Shown piece by piece: positions 1-7,801 of a stretch of 64,000 nucleotides of DNA. The notes below the pieces were generated by a model. That model had not been told where the DNA came from, ran no database searches, and was given only the letters and a program-made list of their open reading frames with translations. Both the position numbers and the translations under genes were made by a program. Source of the DNA: an uncultured Collinsella sp. (GTDB taxonomy: Bacteria; Actinomycetota; Coriobacteriia; Coriobacteriales; Coriobacteriaceae); the NCBI GenBank assembly GCA_900757185.1, contig CAAEMX010000035.1, forward strand, positions 1 through 64,000. The letters are read 5' to 3'. The stretch's first letter is position 1, and each line of letters starts with the position of its first letter.

Positions 1-1
1 G

Positions 2-274
2 GGGACGCTGTCCGTGGTGACCTTGGGCCGCGGCTACGCGTGGCTGGACACCGGCACCATGGAGAGCCTCCACGAGGCCGCGGAGTTCGTCCGCGCCGTG
101 GAGCACTCCCAGGACCTGCCGGTCTCGGTCCCCGAGGAGATCGCCTGGGAGAACGGCTGGATCTCCACCGAGGGGCTCAAGGAGGCCGCGAAGGCCTACG
201 GCAAGTCGGTCTACGGGCGGCACCTGAAGAAGGTCGCCGCCGGCGAGATCGTCAACAGCCCGCGCGAATACTAA
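2..274 (+). CDS. rfbA: Glucose-1-phosphate thymidylyltransferase, C-terminal end (partial)
   Basis: This is the last ~90 codons of an open frame cut by the window edge. The residues GRGYAWLDTGT followed by ESLHEA are the conserved C-terminal part of RmlA/RfbA, which makes dTDP-glucose from glucose-1-phosphate and dTTP, the first step to dTDP-L-rhamnose. The stop codon lies 24 bases before rfbB, and rfbB and rfbC-rfbD follow on the same strand, so this is the first visible gene of the rhamnose operon. The catalytic N-terminal half lies outside the window. The family assignment is strong despite truncation, because of both motif and context. Confidence 0.9.
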   Translation, partial: GTLSVVTLGRGYAWLDTGTMESLHEAAEFVRAVEHSQDLPVSVPEEIAWENGWISTEGLKEAAKAYGKSVYGRHLKKVAAGEIVNSPREY

Positions 275-298
275 TCCGATTAAATGGGAGATAGAAAC

Positions 299-1321
299 AT
301 GTCTGAAGAGCTCTTCGAGCCCAGGAACATCATCGTCACGGGCGGCTGCGGCTTCATCGGCAGCAACTTCGTGCACTACGTCGTAGACAACCACCCGGGC
401 GTACATGTCACCGTCCTGGACAAGCTGACCTACGCCGGCAACCCCGAGAACATCGCCGGGCTGCCCTCCGACCGCGTGGAGCTCGTCGTGGGCGACATCT
501 GCGACGCCGGGCTGCTCGATAGGATCGTCCCGGGCCACGACGCCATCGTGCACTACGCGGCCGAGTCCCACAACGACAACTCCATCGCCGACCCGGAGCC
601 GTTCCTGCGCACCAACGTCGAGGGCACCTTCCGCCTTCTGGAGGCCGTGAGGAAGTACGGCATCCGCTACCACCACGTCTCCACCGACGAGGTCTACGGC
701 GACCTGGCGCTCGACGACCCGGCCAGGTTCACCGAGGAGACGCCGTACCACCCGAGCTCGCCGTACAGCTCGACCAAGGCGTCCTCCGACATGCTCGTGC
801 GCGCCTGGACCCGCACCTACGGCCTGCGAACCACGATCTCCAACTGCTCCAACAACTACGGCCCCTACCAGCACGTGGAGAAGTTCATCCCCAGGCAGAT
901 CACCAACATCATCGACGGCGTGCGCCCTAAGCTCTACGGCCGCGGCGAGAACGTCCGCGACTGGATCCACACCGAGGACCACTCCTCGGCCGTCTGGGAC
1001 ATCCTCACCAAGGGCCGCACGGGGGAGACCTACCTCATCGGCGCCAATGGGGAGAAGGACAACATCACGGTCCTGCGCATGATCCTGGAGGCCATGGGCC
1101 GCGACCCCGAGGACTTCGACTGGGTCGCCGACCGCCCCGGCCACGACCGCCGCTACGCCATCGACAGCACGAAGCTGCAGCGCGAGCTGGGCTGGAGGCC
1201 GGCCCACACCGACTTCGCCGAGGGCCTGAAGGCCACCATCGACTGGTACGTCGAGAACGAGTCCTGGTGGCGCCCGGCCAAGGAGGCCACCGAGGCCCGC
1301 TACCGCGCGCAGGGGCAGTAG
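299..1321 (+). CDS. rfbB: dTDP-glucose 4,6-dehydratase
   Basis: 340 residues, normal family length. This NAD-dependent short-chain dehydrogenase converts dTDP-glucose to dTDP-4-keto-6-deoxyglucose, the second step of dTDP-rhamnose synthesis. Visible motifs are the nucleotide-binding TGGCGFIG (residues 14-21), the catalytic STDEVYG (124-130) and YSSTK (152-156, the Tyr/Lys pair). An in-frame ATG at 284 exists, but GGGAGA at 286-291 is correctly spaced for ATG 299, and the protein then begins just before the Rossmann fold. It is followed after 12 bases by rfbC-rfbD. Codon use is strongly GC-rich, unlike the genes after 2,800. Confidence 0.95.
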   Translation: MSEELFEPRNIIVTGGCGFIGSNFVHYVVDNHPGVHVTVLDKLTYAGNPENIAGLPSDRVELVVGDICDAGLLDRIVPGHDAIVHYAAESHNDNSIADPEPFLRTNVEGTFRLLEAVRKYGIRYHHVSTDEVYGDLALDDPARFTEETPYHPSSPYSSTKASSDMLVRAWTRTYGLRTTISNCSNNYGPYQHVEKFIPRQITNIIDGVRPKLYGRGENVRDWIHTEDHSSAVWDILTKGRTGETYLIGANGEKDNITVLRMILEAMGRDPEDFDWVADRPGHDRRYAIDSTKLQRELGWRPAHTDFAEGLKATIDWYVENESWWRPAKEATEARYRAQGQ

Positions 1322-1333
1322 GAGGGGAGAGAC

Positions 1334-2788
1334 ATGGCTGACATCGCATTCGAGAAGGACCTCGCCGTCACCGAGACAGGCATCGGGGGCCTGAAGGTCG
1401 TCGACCTCGCCGTCCACGGCGACTCGCGCGGCTGGTTCAAGGAGAACTGGCAGCGCGCCAAGATGACCGCCCTGGGCATCCCCGACCTCCGCGTCGTCCA
1501 GAACAACGTCTCCTACAACGACAGCCGCGGCGTCACCCGCGGCATCCACGCTGAGCCCTGGGACAAGTTTATCTCGGTGGCCCGCGGCTCGGTCTTCGGC
1601 GCATGGGTCGACCTGCGCGAGGGCAGCGAGACCTTCGGCAAGGTGTTCACCTGCACCCTGGACCCGAGCAAGGCCATCTACGTCCCGCGCGGCGTGGGCA
1701 ACTCCTTCCAGGCCCTGGAGGACGGCACCGCCTACACCTACCTGGTGGACGCCCACTGGTCCCTTGAATTGAAGAAGACCTACACCTTCGTGAACCTCGC
1801 CGACCCGGAGCTCGCCATCGAGTGGCCGATCCCTCTCGACCAGGCCACCGTATCAGAGGCCGACCTGAACCACCCGATGCTCAAGGACGTCGTACCCATG
1901 GCGCCGAAGCGCACCCTCGTCACCGGCTGCAACGGCCAGCTGGGCCATGCGGTGCGCGCGCTCGCCGAGGAGCGCGGCGTGGCGAAGGACTTCGACTTCT
2001 GCGACATCGACACCTTCGACATGTCCGACCCGGACGCCTATTCGCAGTACGACTGGTCGCTCTACGGCACGGTCATCAACTGCGGCGCCTACACGGCCGT
2101 GGACAGGGCCGAGGCCCCCGAGGGCCGCGTGACCGCCTGGAAGGCCAACGCGACCGGGCCGGCCCTGCTCGCCCGTACCTGCGCCGGACACGGGATCACC
2201 CTGGTCCACGTGTCCAGCGACTACGTCTTCGACGGCACCGCCGAGGTCCACACGGAGGATGAGCCGTTCTCCCCGCTGTCCGTCTACGGCCAGACCAAGG
2301 CCGCCGGCGACATCGCCGTGGCCGGGTGCCCGCACCACTACATCATGCGCAGCTCCTGGGTCATCGGCGAGGGGCACAACTTCGTCAAGACGATGAAGTG
2401 CCTGTCCGACCGCGTCGCCGACCCGGACGACAAGCTCGAGCAGGTCACCGTGGTCGACGACCAGCTGGGCCGCCTGACCTTCACGCGCGACATGGCCGAG
2501 GCCATCTTCCACGTGCTGGGGACGCACGCCCCCTACGGCACCTACGACTGCACCGGATCCGGCACGGTGAAGTCCTGGGCGGACATCGCACGCGCCGTCT
2601 TCGAGGCCGCCAACGGCAATGGGGAGAAGGTCGTGCCGGTATCGACCGCCGACTACTACGCGAGCGCCGAGGGCCCCGTCGCACCGCGCCCGGTCCACTC
2701 CGCGCTCGACCTGTCCGGGCTCGAGTCGGTCGGGTTCCACATGCCCGACTGGGAGGAAGAGCTGGGGGAGTATCTCAAGCTGTGTTAG
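1334..2788 (+). CDS. rfbCD: Fused dTDP-4-dehydrorhamnose 3,5-epimerase / dTDP-4-dehydrorhamnose reductase
   Basis: 484 residues with two enzymes in one chain. Residues ~1-185 are RmlC: a cupin-type epimerase with the RGIHAE motif (69-74, containing the conserved His) and YVPRGVGNSFQ (116-126). Residues ~190-484 are RmlD: an NADPH-binding TGCNGQLG motif (197-204), then SSDYVFDG and the YGQTK catalytic pair. Together they do the last two steps to dTDP-L-rhamnose. A run of VVPMAPKR joins the halves. An AGGGGAGAG ribosome site precedes the ATG. It is the last GC-rich gene before the AT-rich part of the locus and is followed by a terminator hairpin. Fusions of this type are known in some Actinobacteria and Firmicutes. 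Confidence 0.95.
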   Translation: MADIAFEKDLAVTETGIGGLKVVDLAVHGDSRGWFKENWQRAKMTALGIPDLRVVQNNVSYNDSRGVTRGIHAEPWDKFISVARGSVFGAWVDLREGSETFGKVFTCTLDPSKAIYVPRGVGNSFQALEDGTAYTYLVDAHWSLELKKTYTFVNLADPELAIEWPIPLDQATVSEADLNHPMLKDVVPMAPKRTLVTGCNGQLGHAVRALAEERGVAKDFDFCDIDTFDMSDPDAYSQYDWSLYGTVINCGAYTAVDRAEAPEGRVTAWKANATGPALLARTCAGHGITLVHVSSDYVFDGTAEVHTEDEPFSPLSVYGQTKAAGDIAVAGCPHHYIMRSSWVIGEGHNFVKTMKCLSDRVADPDDKLEQVTVVDDQLGRLTFTRDMAEAIFHVLGTHAPYGTYDCTGSGTVKSWADIARAVFEAANGNGEKVVPVSTADYYASAEGPVAPRPVHSALDLSGLESVGFHMPDWEEELGEYLKLC

Positions 2789-2815
2789 TTTGACATTTCG
2801 ATTATCTTGAACTTC

Positions 2816-2858
2816 TGGTATAGGGATGAGGCTGGCTCGCCCCTATACCAATTTTAAT
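2816..2858 (+). terminator. Intrinsic terminator of the rhamnose operon
   Basis: Perfect 10-bp inverted repeat TGGTATAGGG / CCCTATACCA (2816-2825 and 2841-2850) with a 15-base loop, followed by ATTTTAAT. It lies 28 bases after the rfbC-rfbD stop. Confidence 0.7.
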
Positions 2859-2942
2859 AGTGCGAATTAAATTGATTGTTCAACGATGCAATCTCACTCG
2901 ATTCTATTCAAGTAATTCATGGCTCTTGTTGTGGTCGGAACT

Positions 2943-3014
2943 GACATAAACCTTTGCCCAGCCGCTCTGAATGGTTGGTGAACCGAGCTGTGGCTACTCA
3001 TCAGCGTTTATGTT
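2943..3014 (+). ncRNA. Candidate structured RNA (nested stems), unassigned
   Basis: Reading the plus strand as RNA, ACATAAAC (2944-2951) pairs perfectly with GTTTATGT (3006-3013), extended by a G-U pair. Inside, AGCC (2960-2963) pairs with GGCT (2992-2995), GCTC (2964-2967) with GAGC (2985-2988), and GGTT (2973-2976) with AACC (2981-2984) around a GGTG loop. Four stems in correct nested order within 72 bases is more than expected by chance, but short stems are common and no family was recognised. It precedes the AT-rich glycosyltransferase genes by about 400 bases. Confidence 0.3.
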
Positions 3015-3083
3015 TTCCAGGTTTCTTTGTCTATCACTCTCTTCTGCGTAAAAACAGTTTCTAGCAATCTAACAGATTGTTGC

Positions 3084-3121
3084 TAATTTCAATTAGTAGT
3101 TCTACTCACTAATTGAAATTA
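3084..3121. repeat. 14-bp perfect inverted repeat
   Basis: TAATTTCAATTAGT (3084-3097) is the reverse complement of 3108-3121, with a 10-base spacer that itself contains AGTAG/CTACT. No T-tract follows on either strand beyond ATTATCTT, so it is not a clear terminator. It is upstream of the first AT-rich glycosyltransferase gene. Confidence 0.5.
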
Positions 3122-3419
3122 TCTTCCGCTCGAATTATGTTCGTGAGCCAGCTCTTTGTTGTTACGCATGTTCTTTAAACTCGGACGTCCATCCTGCAGC
3201 CGTCTTTGAGTGCTTGTTCGGAATCTCTTTGATACTAGCCTGGCAAATGTAAGTGAGGCGAAGAGATGATGTCTACTATGCGGGCGTCCGTGCGCATCCT
3301 TTCGTCTGGTGTAATGCAGCCTCCACCTATTTATAATTATCGTATGACTTGGTTTCTCATAAGATATATTGAATGGATGTTCAGGTTCTATTGATTTGTC
3401 ACGAGAGAATGGTGTTTGA

Positions 3420-4112
3420 TTGTCGTCTAAATCGAATGTGCTTATTGCGATTCCTGCATATAATGAAGAGGAGTGCATTGAAAGCACGGTTAACGAGCTC
3501 CGTTCGGTTGCTTCAGGGTTTGACTTCATTATTATCAATGATGGTTCACGCGATCGAACGGGTGAGATTTGCGGTTCGTTGAGCTGCAAGGTTATTACAA
3601 TGCCAATTAACTGCGGGTTGACCGTTGGTTTTCAGACTGCGGCTCGATATGCCATCGATCATGGTTACGACTATATGATTCAGTTTGATGCAGATGGGCA
3701 ACATCGACCGGAATATATAGCTGCTTTAGTTGAGAAAGCTGAAACATCTGGTTCCGATATTGTTATTGGCTCGAGGTTCCTAACTGTTCGCAAAGACAAA
3801 TCGATGCGTATGATAGGTTCGCGAATGATTACCGTTCTAATCAAGATGTTGACCGGTCGTCGTATCAGCGATCCCACATCAGGTTTTAGGTTATTTAGTA
3901 GTTCTGTACTCAAAGAATACTATTACGACAACACTCTCAATCCTGAGCCAGAATCAATCGCGTTGTTTTTAAAGCAAGGGTACCTGGTTTCCGAGGTCCA
4001 AGTATCAATGCGTGAGCGCCAAGGTGGCGAGAGCTATTTAAATCCAGTTAAGTCGATTCAGTATATGCTTCGAGTGTTTGCTACGCTGCTAGTAGTTCAA
4101 TGGTTTAGGTGA
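3420..4112 (+). CDS. Family 2 glycosyltransferase (polyprenyl-phosphate glycosyltransferase type)
   Basis: 230 residues. A GT-A fold glycosyltransferase of the GT2 family: IPAYNEEE (11-18) and IIINDGSRDRT (37-47) form the nucleotide-binding start, and FDADGQH (89-95) carries the metal-binding DxD. It has no membrane segments, and the next gene, 6 bases on, encodes a small DUF2304 membrane protein. GT2-DUF2304 pairs are common and are usually thought to load a sugar onto a lipid carrier for later transfer outside. The start is TTG, preceded by GAGAG; no better start lies upstream in frame. AT-rich codon use, unlike rfbB. Confidence 0.85.
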   Translation: MSSKSNVLIAIPAYNEEECIESTVNELRSVASGFDFIIINDGSRDRTGEICGSLSCKVITMPINCGLTVGFQTAARYAIDHGYDYMIQFDADGQHRPEYIAALVEKAETSGSDIVIGSRFLTVRKDKSMRMIGSRMITVLIKMLTGRRISDPTSGFRLFSSSVLKEYYYDNTLNPEPESIALFLKQGYLVSEVQVSMRERQGGESYLNPVKSIQYMLRVFATLLVVQWFR

Positions 4113-4118
4113 TATAAA

Positions 4119-4451
4119 ATGACTCTTACATTGCGGGCGCTGCTTATTTTTTTTGCTGCCCTGGTGTTCTTTTTCGTTATCCGCAAATTGAAGAAGTCCC
4201 AGATGCGGGTTCTTGATTCCATGTTCTGGCTTTTATTCAGCTTAAGCTTTGTGTTATTTGGCATTTTTCCTGAGATAGCGCTTTTTATTTCTTCTGAACT
4301 TGGCTTTGTCTCAGCTTCAAATTTTGTATTTCTTTATGTTATTGCCGTCCTCGTGGTAAGGGACTTTTCGAATTGTCTGCGCCTTTCGAAGCAAGAGGAG
4401 CGCATTAATGGCCTGGCTCAGTCAATTGCGCTTGATAGCGATGATTCTTAG
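4119..4451 (+). CDS. DUF2304 family membrane protein
   Basis: 110 residues with three probable membrane segments (about 4-22, 35-57 and 67-83) separated by the charged stretch RKLKKSQMRVLDSMFW. That arrangement, a basic loop after the first helix and the partner GT2 gene directly upstream, matches DUF2304. The C-terminus is a short acidic cytoplasmic tail. Its molecular role is not established; a role as membrane partner or flippase helper for the lipid-linked sugar made by the upstream enzyme is an inference from context. Confidence 0.75.
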   Translation: MTLTLRALLIFFAALVFFFVIRKLKKSQMRVLDSMFWLLFSLSFVLFGIFPEIALFISSELGFVSASNFVFLYVIAVLVVRDFSNCLRLSKQEERINGLAQSIALDSDDS

Positions 4452-4572
4452 GATTGACTTATTAATAACGAGTGTTTCGTTTTATATTCGGTAGCCAAAC
4501 TGTCTTTCTCGTTGACTCAAATCATGAAAACGTGTCGTCTAACGTATGCATTGCTAGGCTGGTAATTTATTT

Positions 4573-6630
4573 ATGTGGATACCTTTCTTTATATCCTCAC
4601 TATTTCTCTTGCTTCTCTTAGAGGTTCCAGGTTTTGTGCTTTCACGCATGATGCGATTCTGCCGACTTGATTCGATCTTAATCGCACCGTTGTTTTCAAT
4701 CGCCTTGCTTGAAATAGTGAGTATTGTTATTTCAAAGCTTGGAATATTCGCCACTTGGGTGAACCTGTGTCTTATCAGTTTTATTCTTGCTGCAATATTC
4801 TTGTCTTGCAGATTAATCGATTGCTCTCGAAAAGCTACTATGACAGAGTCCTTTTTTGGTCATTCAAATTGGGTTGTTTTGTTTCTGTACTGTGGCGTAG
4901 CTTTTGTTGTTGCAACGAAAATTTTTCTACTACCACTGGACGGGCCATCATCTTTCATTCAAGATTCTGATAACTCATTTCATCTCGCTGTTATTCGATC
5001 TTTTTTAGATGTCGGTGATTTTTCGACTTTCAATGTCGGCCTATATCATGATGTGCCGTCTAGCTCTATTCTTTCAATTGCTAACGGCTTTTATCCTGCG
5101 GCTTGGCATTTGCTTGCTGCTCTTGTTGCAAGCTTTTCTGGACAGGATGTTGCGTTTGCGGCTAACGTTACTAATTATGTAATGGTACTATTCGTTTTTC
5201 CATCAAGCGTGTTGTTGTTTTTTAAAACGGTATTTCGCGATGACCTTGGTGTTGTTGTTGCGGGGGCGCTGGTTCTGTTCGCATTTAATAGCTTTCCCTG
5301 GGGTACTTTAATTTCAGTGTCGGGCCCTTTGTTCCCTAACACTTTGGGTCTCATGTTCGTACCGGCTTGTGCAGCCATATTTATTAATTTCTTCAGTGGA
5401 TGTACGAAGCAGTTCGCCCTGAGTTATGTCTTTGCGTTTTTAGCTGGCGTACTTACGCTTTATTTTTCTCATCCAAATGCAGTATTTACAATGGCTGTCC
5501 TTCTTGCGCCTTATGTTGTTTTGCGGTTTTCGAGTTGGTATATTGGAAAGAAACAACATGCGGATTCTGCCGTGTCTCTTTCTGTGAGATTAATCTCCCT
5601 CGCGATTCCTTCTTTATTTATTCTAGTTATTTGGATCGTCTGTTTTATTAATCCAGCTTTAAGTAACACCGTTTCTTTTACTTGGGGTATAACCGCCTCG
5701 CATTTACAGGCCATAGTTAATGTTCTGTCGCTTTCTTTTCGACTTCCGGCTGGTAATTATCTTCTTGCTATATTCGTGGCAATTGGTTTCTTTGTCTTGC
5801 TTCGCAACAACGAGTGCTCGTGGCTTTGTTTCTCATATCTGATTGCTGCCGCCATTTATATAGTCGGAGCATCATCTTCGGGTTTTATAAAGCACTTCCT
5901 TGCGGGTTTTTGGTATACCGATCCGTACCGTTTGGGCGCATGTGCCGGTCTTATGGCAATTCCTTTGGCTGCTGCTGGCCTTGCGACTTTCTTTTCGCTT
6001 GCTGTGAAGGTATTTGACAGACTTGGATACGAACTTTGGGCGAAGTTCTTAGCCTGCGCTGTATGTCTTATTTTCACTTGGTGTGCTCTTTATATTAATG
6101 ATTTCGATTTACCCGGATTTGGACGGGTATACACGGGTTTGGGTGATTATCACGCCTGTTCTATGCTTTCGAATGATTCGAAGCGCGACAACTTGTTTGA
6201 TCCCAGAGAGCGACTTTTTTGTAAGCGTGTAGCTGAGTTTCTCGAAAATGATGATGGGTTGATATATAACAACGCAGATGACGGCAGCGCTTTCGCATAT
6301 CCTTTATACGATTTAAACCTTCTTTACCGTCGGTCTGCTGCAGAGATGCTCGGTAATGAGACGTGTGATAACCAAACGCTGAGGTTGCATCTCGACAAGC
6401 TTGCTACAAATAGAGATGTTCAACGCATCCTTAAAGAGAATGGTATTAAGTACATTCTTAATTTGGACTATGGCGGTGAGATCAACGACGAGCGTTGCTA
6501 CTACGGTTACTATACTTGGGACAAATGGCAAGGCATTAATTCGATCAAAGATTCGACTCCGGGGCTCAAGCTTCTTATGTCGGAAGACGATATGCGACTT
6601 TATGAGATAGATTATTCTTCTTTTAGTTAA
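4573..6630 (+). CDS. Large multi-spanning membrane protein, DUF6541-like
   Basis: 685 residues. The first ~520 are a series of hydrophobic helices (roughly a dozen), starting immediately at the N-terminus, and the last ~160 are a soluble domain containing GDYHACSML, DDGLIYNNADDGSAFAYPLYD and a C-terminal beta-rich part. This layout, and the long helix bundle followed by an outer domain, resembles DUF6541 proteins and GT-C glycosyltransferases seen in actinobacterial polysaccharide loci. The first loop after a helix contains FIQDSDNSFHLAVIRSF, an acidic motif at a place where GT-C enzymes keep catalytic acids. Function is unproven; sugar transfer from a lipid carrier outside the membrane is an inference. 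Confidence 0.65.
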   Translation: MWIPFFISSLFLLLLLEVPGFVLSRMMRFCRLDSILIAPLFSIALLEIVSIVISKLGIFATWVNLCLISFILAAIFLSCRLIDCSRKATMTESFFGHSNWVVLFLYCGVAFVVATKIFLLPLDGPSSFIQDSDNSFHLAVIRSFLDVGDFSTFNVGLYHDVPSSSILSIANGFYPAAWHLLAALVASFSGQDVAFAANVTNYVMVLFVFPSSVLLFFKTVFRDDLGVVVAGALVLFAFNSFPWGTLISVSGPLFPNTLGLMFVPACAAIFINFFSGCTKQFALSYVFAFLAGVLTLYFSHPNAVFTMAVLLAPYVVLRFSSWYIGKKQHADSAVSLSVRLISLAIPSLFILVIWIVCFINPALSNTVSFTWGITASHLQAIVNVLSLSFRLPAGNYLLAIFVAIGFFVLLRNNECSWLCFSYLIAAAIYIVGASSSGFIKHFLAGFWYTDPYRLGACAGLMAIPLAAAGLATFFSLAVKVFDRLGYELWAKFLACAVCLIFTWCALYINDFDLPGFGRVYTGLGDYHACSMLSNDSKRDNLFDPRERLFCKRVAEFLENDDGLIYNNADDGSAFAYPLYDLNLLYRRSAAEMLGNETCDNQTLRLHLDKLATNRDVQRILKENGIKYILNLDYGGEINDERCYYGYYTWDKWQGINSIKDSTPGLKLLMSEDDMRLYEIDYSSFS

Positions 6631-6713
6631 TTATTCTTTTCGTTTTGGTCAAAGCATCCTCTTAATAGTCTTTAAGGCAAAGTTCCGTTTCTATTCATTT
6701 TTAGAGCTTCGCG

Positions 6714-6752
6714 ATAAGCCACTCGTCGATAAGCGGGTGGCTTATTATTTTT
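6714..6752 (+). terminator. Intrinsic terminator after the DUF6541-like gene
   Basis: ATAAGCCACTCG (6714-6725) pairs with CGGGTGGCTTAT (6734-6745) with one G-U pair, followed by TTATTTTT. This is a textbook stem plus U-tract, 28 bases before the next start codon. Confidence 0.8.
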
Positions 6753-6779
6753 GATGTTACTGATTCGTAGGAGTATTGC

Positions 6780-7790
6780 ATGTCTCTAAAAAACACCGTT
6801 TATGATGCCGTTAACTCAAATAAGTTTGGTAAAGCGTTCTTAAAGGCTCGTCGCGATCTCCGTGGCGATGAGGCAGTTCGGGCTATTCAGTCTGGTACCC
6901 ATGACTTTGTCGACCGCAGCAAGGGCAGCGATAAGCTCTGCATTATTCTCGCGGGATATAAGCCGACATTATGGGAAGACGTTTTTGGGCGTATTGCGGC
7001 ATATGTGCCTTCCGATGTTGACGTATGCGTTATGACCAGCGGGCTTGTGAATGAAGAGCTTAAGCAGATCGCCGCTGATCACGACTGGTCCTATCTGTCG
7101 ACTTCTGTCAATCATTTATCTGTTGTTCAGAATATTGCGATTGAATGCCATCCGAAGGCTAAGTGGATTTATAAGCTTGATGAGGATATGTTTTTGACTA
7201 AGGGCTTCTTTGAGGCAATGCTTGATACCTACAAGGAGCTTGAGTCAAAGACCTTATATAAACCAGCGTTTGTCTCTCCTTTAATTAATGTCAGTTGCTA
7301 CGGGCATCTTCGCTTGCTAGACAAATTGAATCTTCTGGATGATTTTAGGAATACCGGACTCACGGATATGAAGTATTCCGATGGATTGCACCACAATCGT
7401 CAGGTCATTTCTGAGCCTAAGGTTGCTCGTTATATGTGGGGCGAGTCTCAGCCTGTGTTGCGCGATATCGATGCGCTAACAGAGCGCTTCTCGATTGAAA
7501 ATGAAGGTTTCCAGTATTCTATTTGCCCGATCCGCTATAGCATCGGTGCCATTTTGTTTTCGCGTGACGCCTGGAACGAGTTTGGGCACTTCCCGCTGAC
7601 TTTTGTCGGAGGTCCGTATGGTCTTGGGGATGATGAGGAGCATATTTGTAACTACGCGTGTTTTACTGGTCGTGTGATGGTGGTAAATGAAAATATTGTT
7701 GTAGGCCATCTCGGCTACGGTGGCGCACAAACAAAGACTATGGTTGAGTATCATGCTAATCATCGTGATCAATTTAAGTTAAAGGCATAA
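6780..7790 (+). CDS. Putative glycosyltransferase, unassigned family
   Basis: 336 residues, no signal peptide and no membrane segment. I do not recognise the family with confidence. The sequence alternates hydrophobic strands and helices like a GT-A fold: KLCIILAGYK (52-61) at the start, DVCVMTSG (81-88), then WIYKLDEDMFLTKGFF (129-144), where L-D-E-D in a strand is reminiscent of the metal-binding DxD. Near the C-terminus come FVGGPYGLGDDEEHICNYA and FTGRVMVVNENIVVGHLGYGG, the latter resembling the late His motif of GT2/GT-A enzymes. RBS GGAG lies about 8 bases before ATG. An 11-base gap leads to the DUF4422 gene, so the two are probably co-transcribed. Confidence 0.55.
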   Translation: MSLKNTVYDAVNSNKFGKAFLKARRDLRGDEAVRAIQSGTHDFVDRSKGSDKLCIILAGYKPTLWEDVFGRIAAYVPSDVDVCVMTSGLVNEELKQIAADHDWSYLSTSVNHLSVVQNIAIECHPKAKWIYKLDEDMFLTKGFFEAMLDTYKELESKTLYKPAFVSPLINVSCYGHLRLLDKLNLLDDFRNTGLTDMKYSDGLHHNRQVISEPKVARYMWGESQPVLRDIDALTERFSIENEGFQYSICPIRYSIGAILFSRDAWNEFGHFPLTFVGGPYGLGDDEEHICNYACFTGRVMVVNENIVVGHLGYGGAQTKTMVEYHANHRDQFKLKA

Positions 7791-7801
7791 CGGGGGAATT
7801 A

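Larger units (their letters stand above)
2859..3419. other. 560-base AT-rich stretch without a gene
   Basis: No reading frame here resembles a protein family; the frame on the minus strand at 3119-3589 overlaps a real glycosyltransferase and is not credible. The stretch does hold a nested set of inverted repeats (2943-3014), a short hairpin CAATCT/AGATTG (3065-3079) and a 14-bp inverted repeat (3084-3121). It marks the compositional break between the GC-rich rhamnose genes and the AT-rich polysaccharide genes. Confidence 0.6.
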
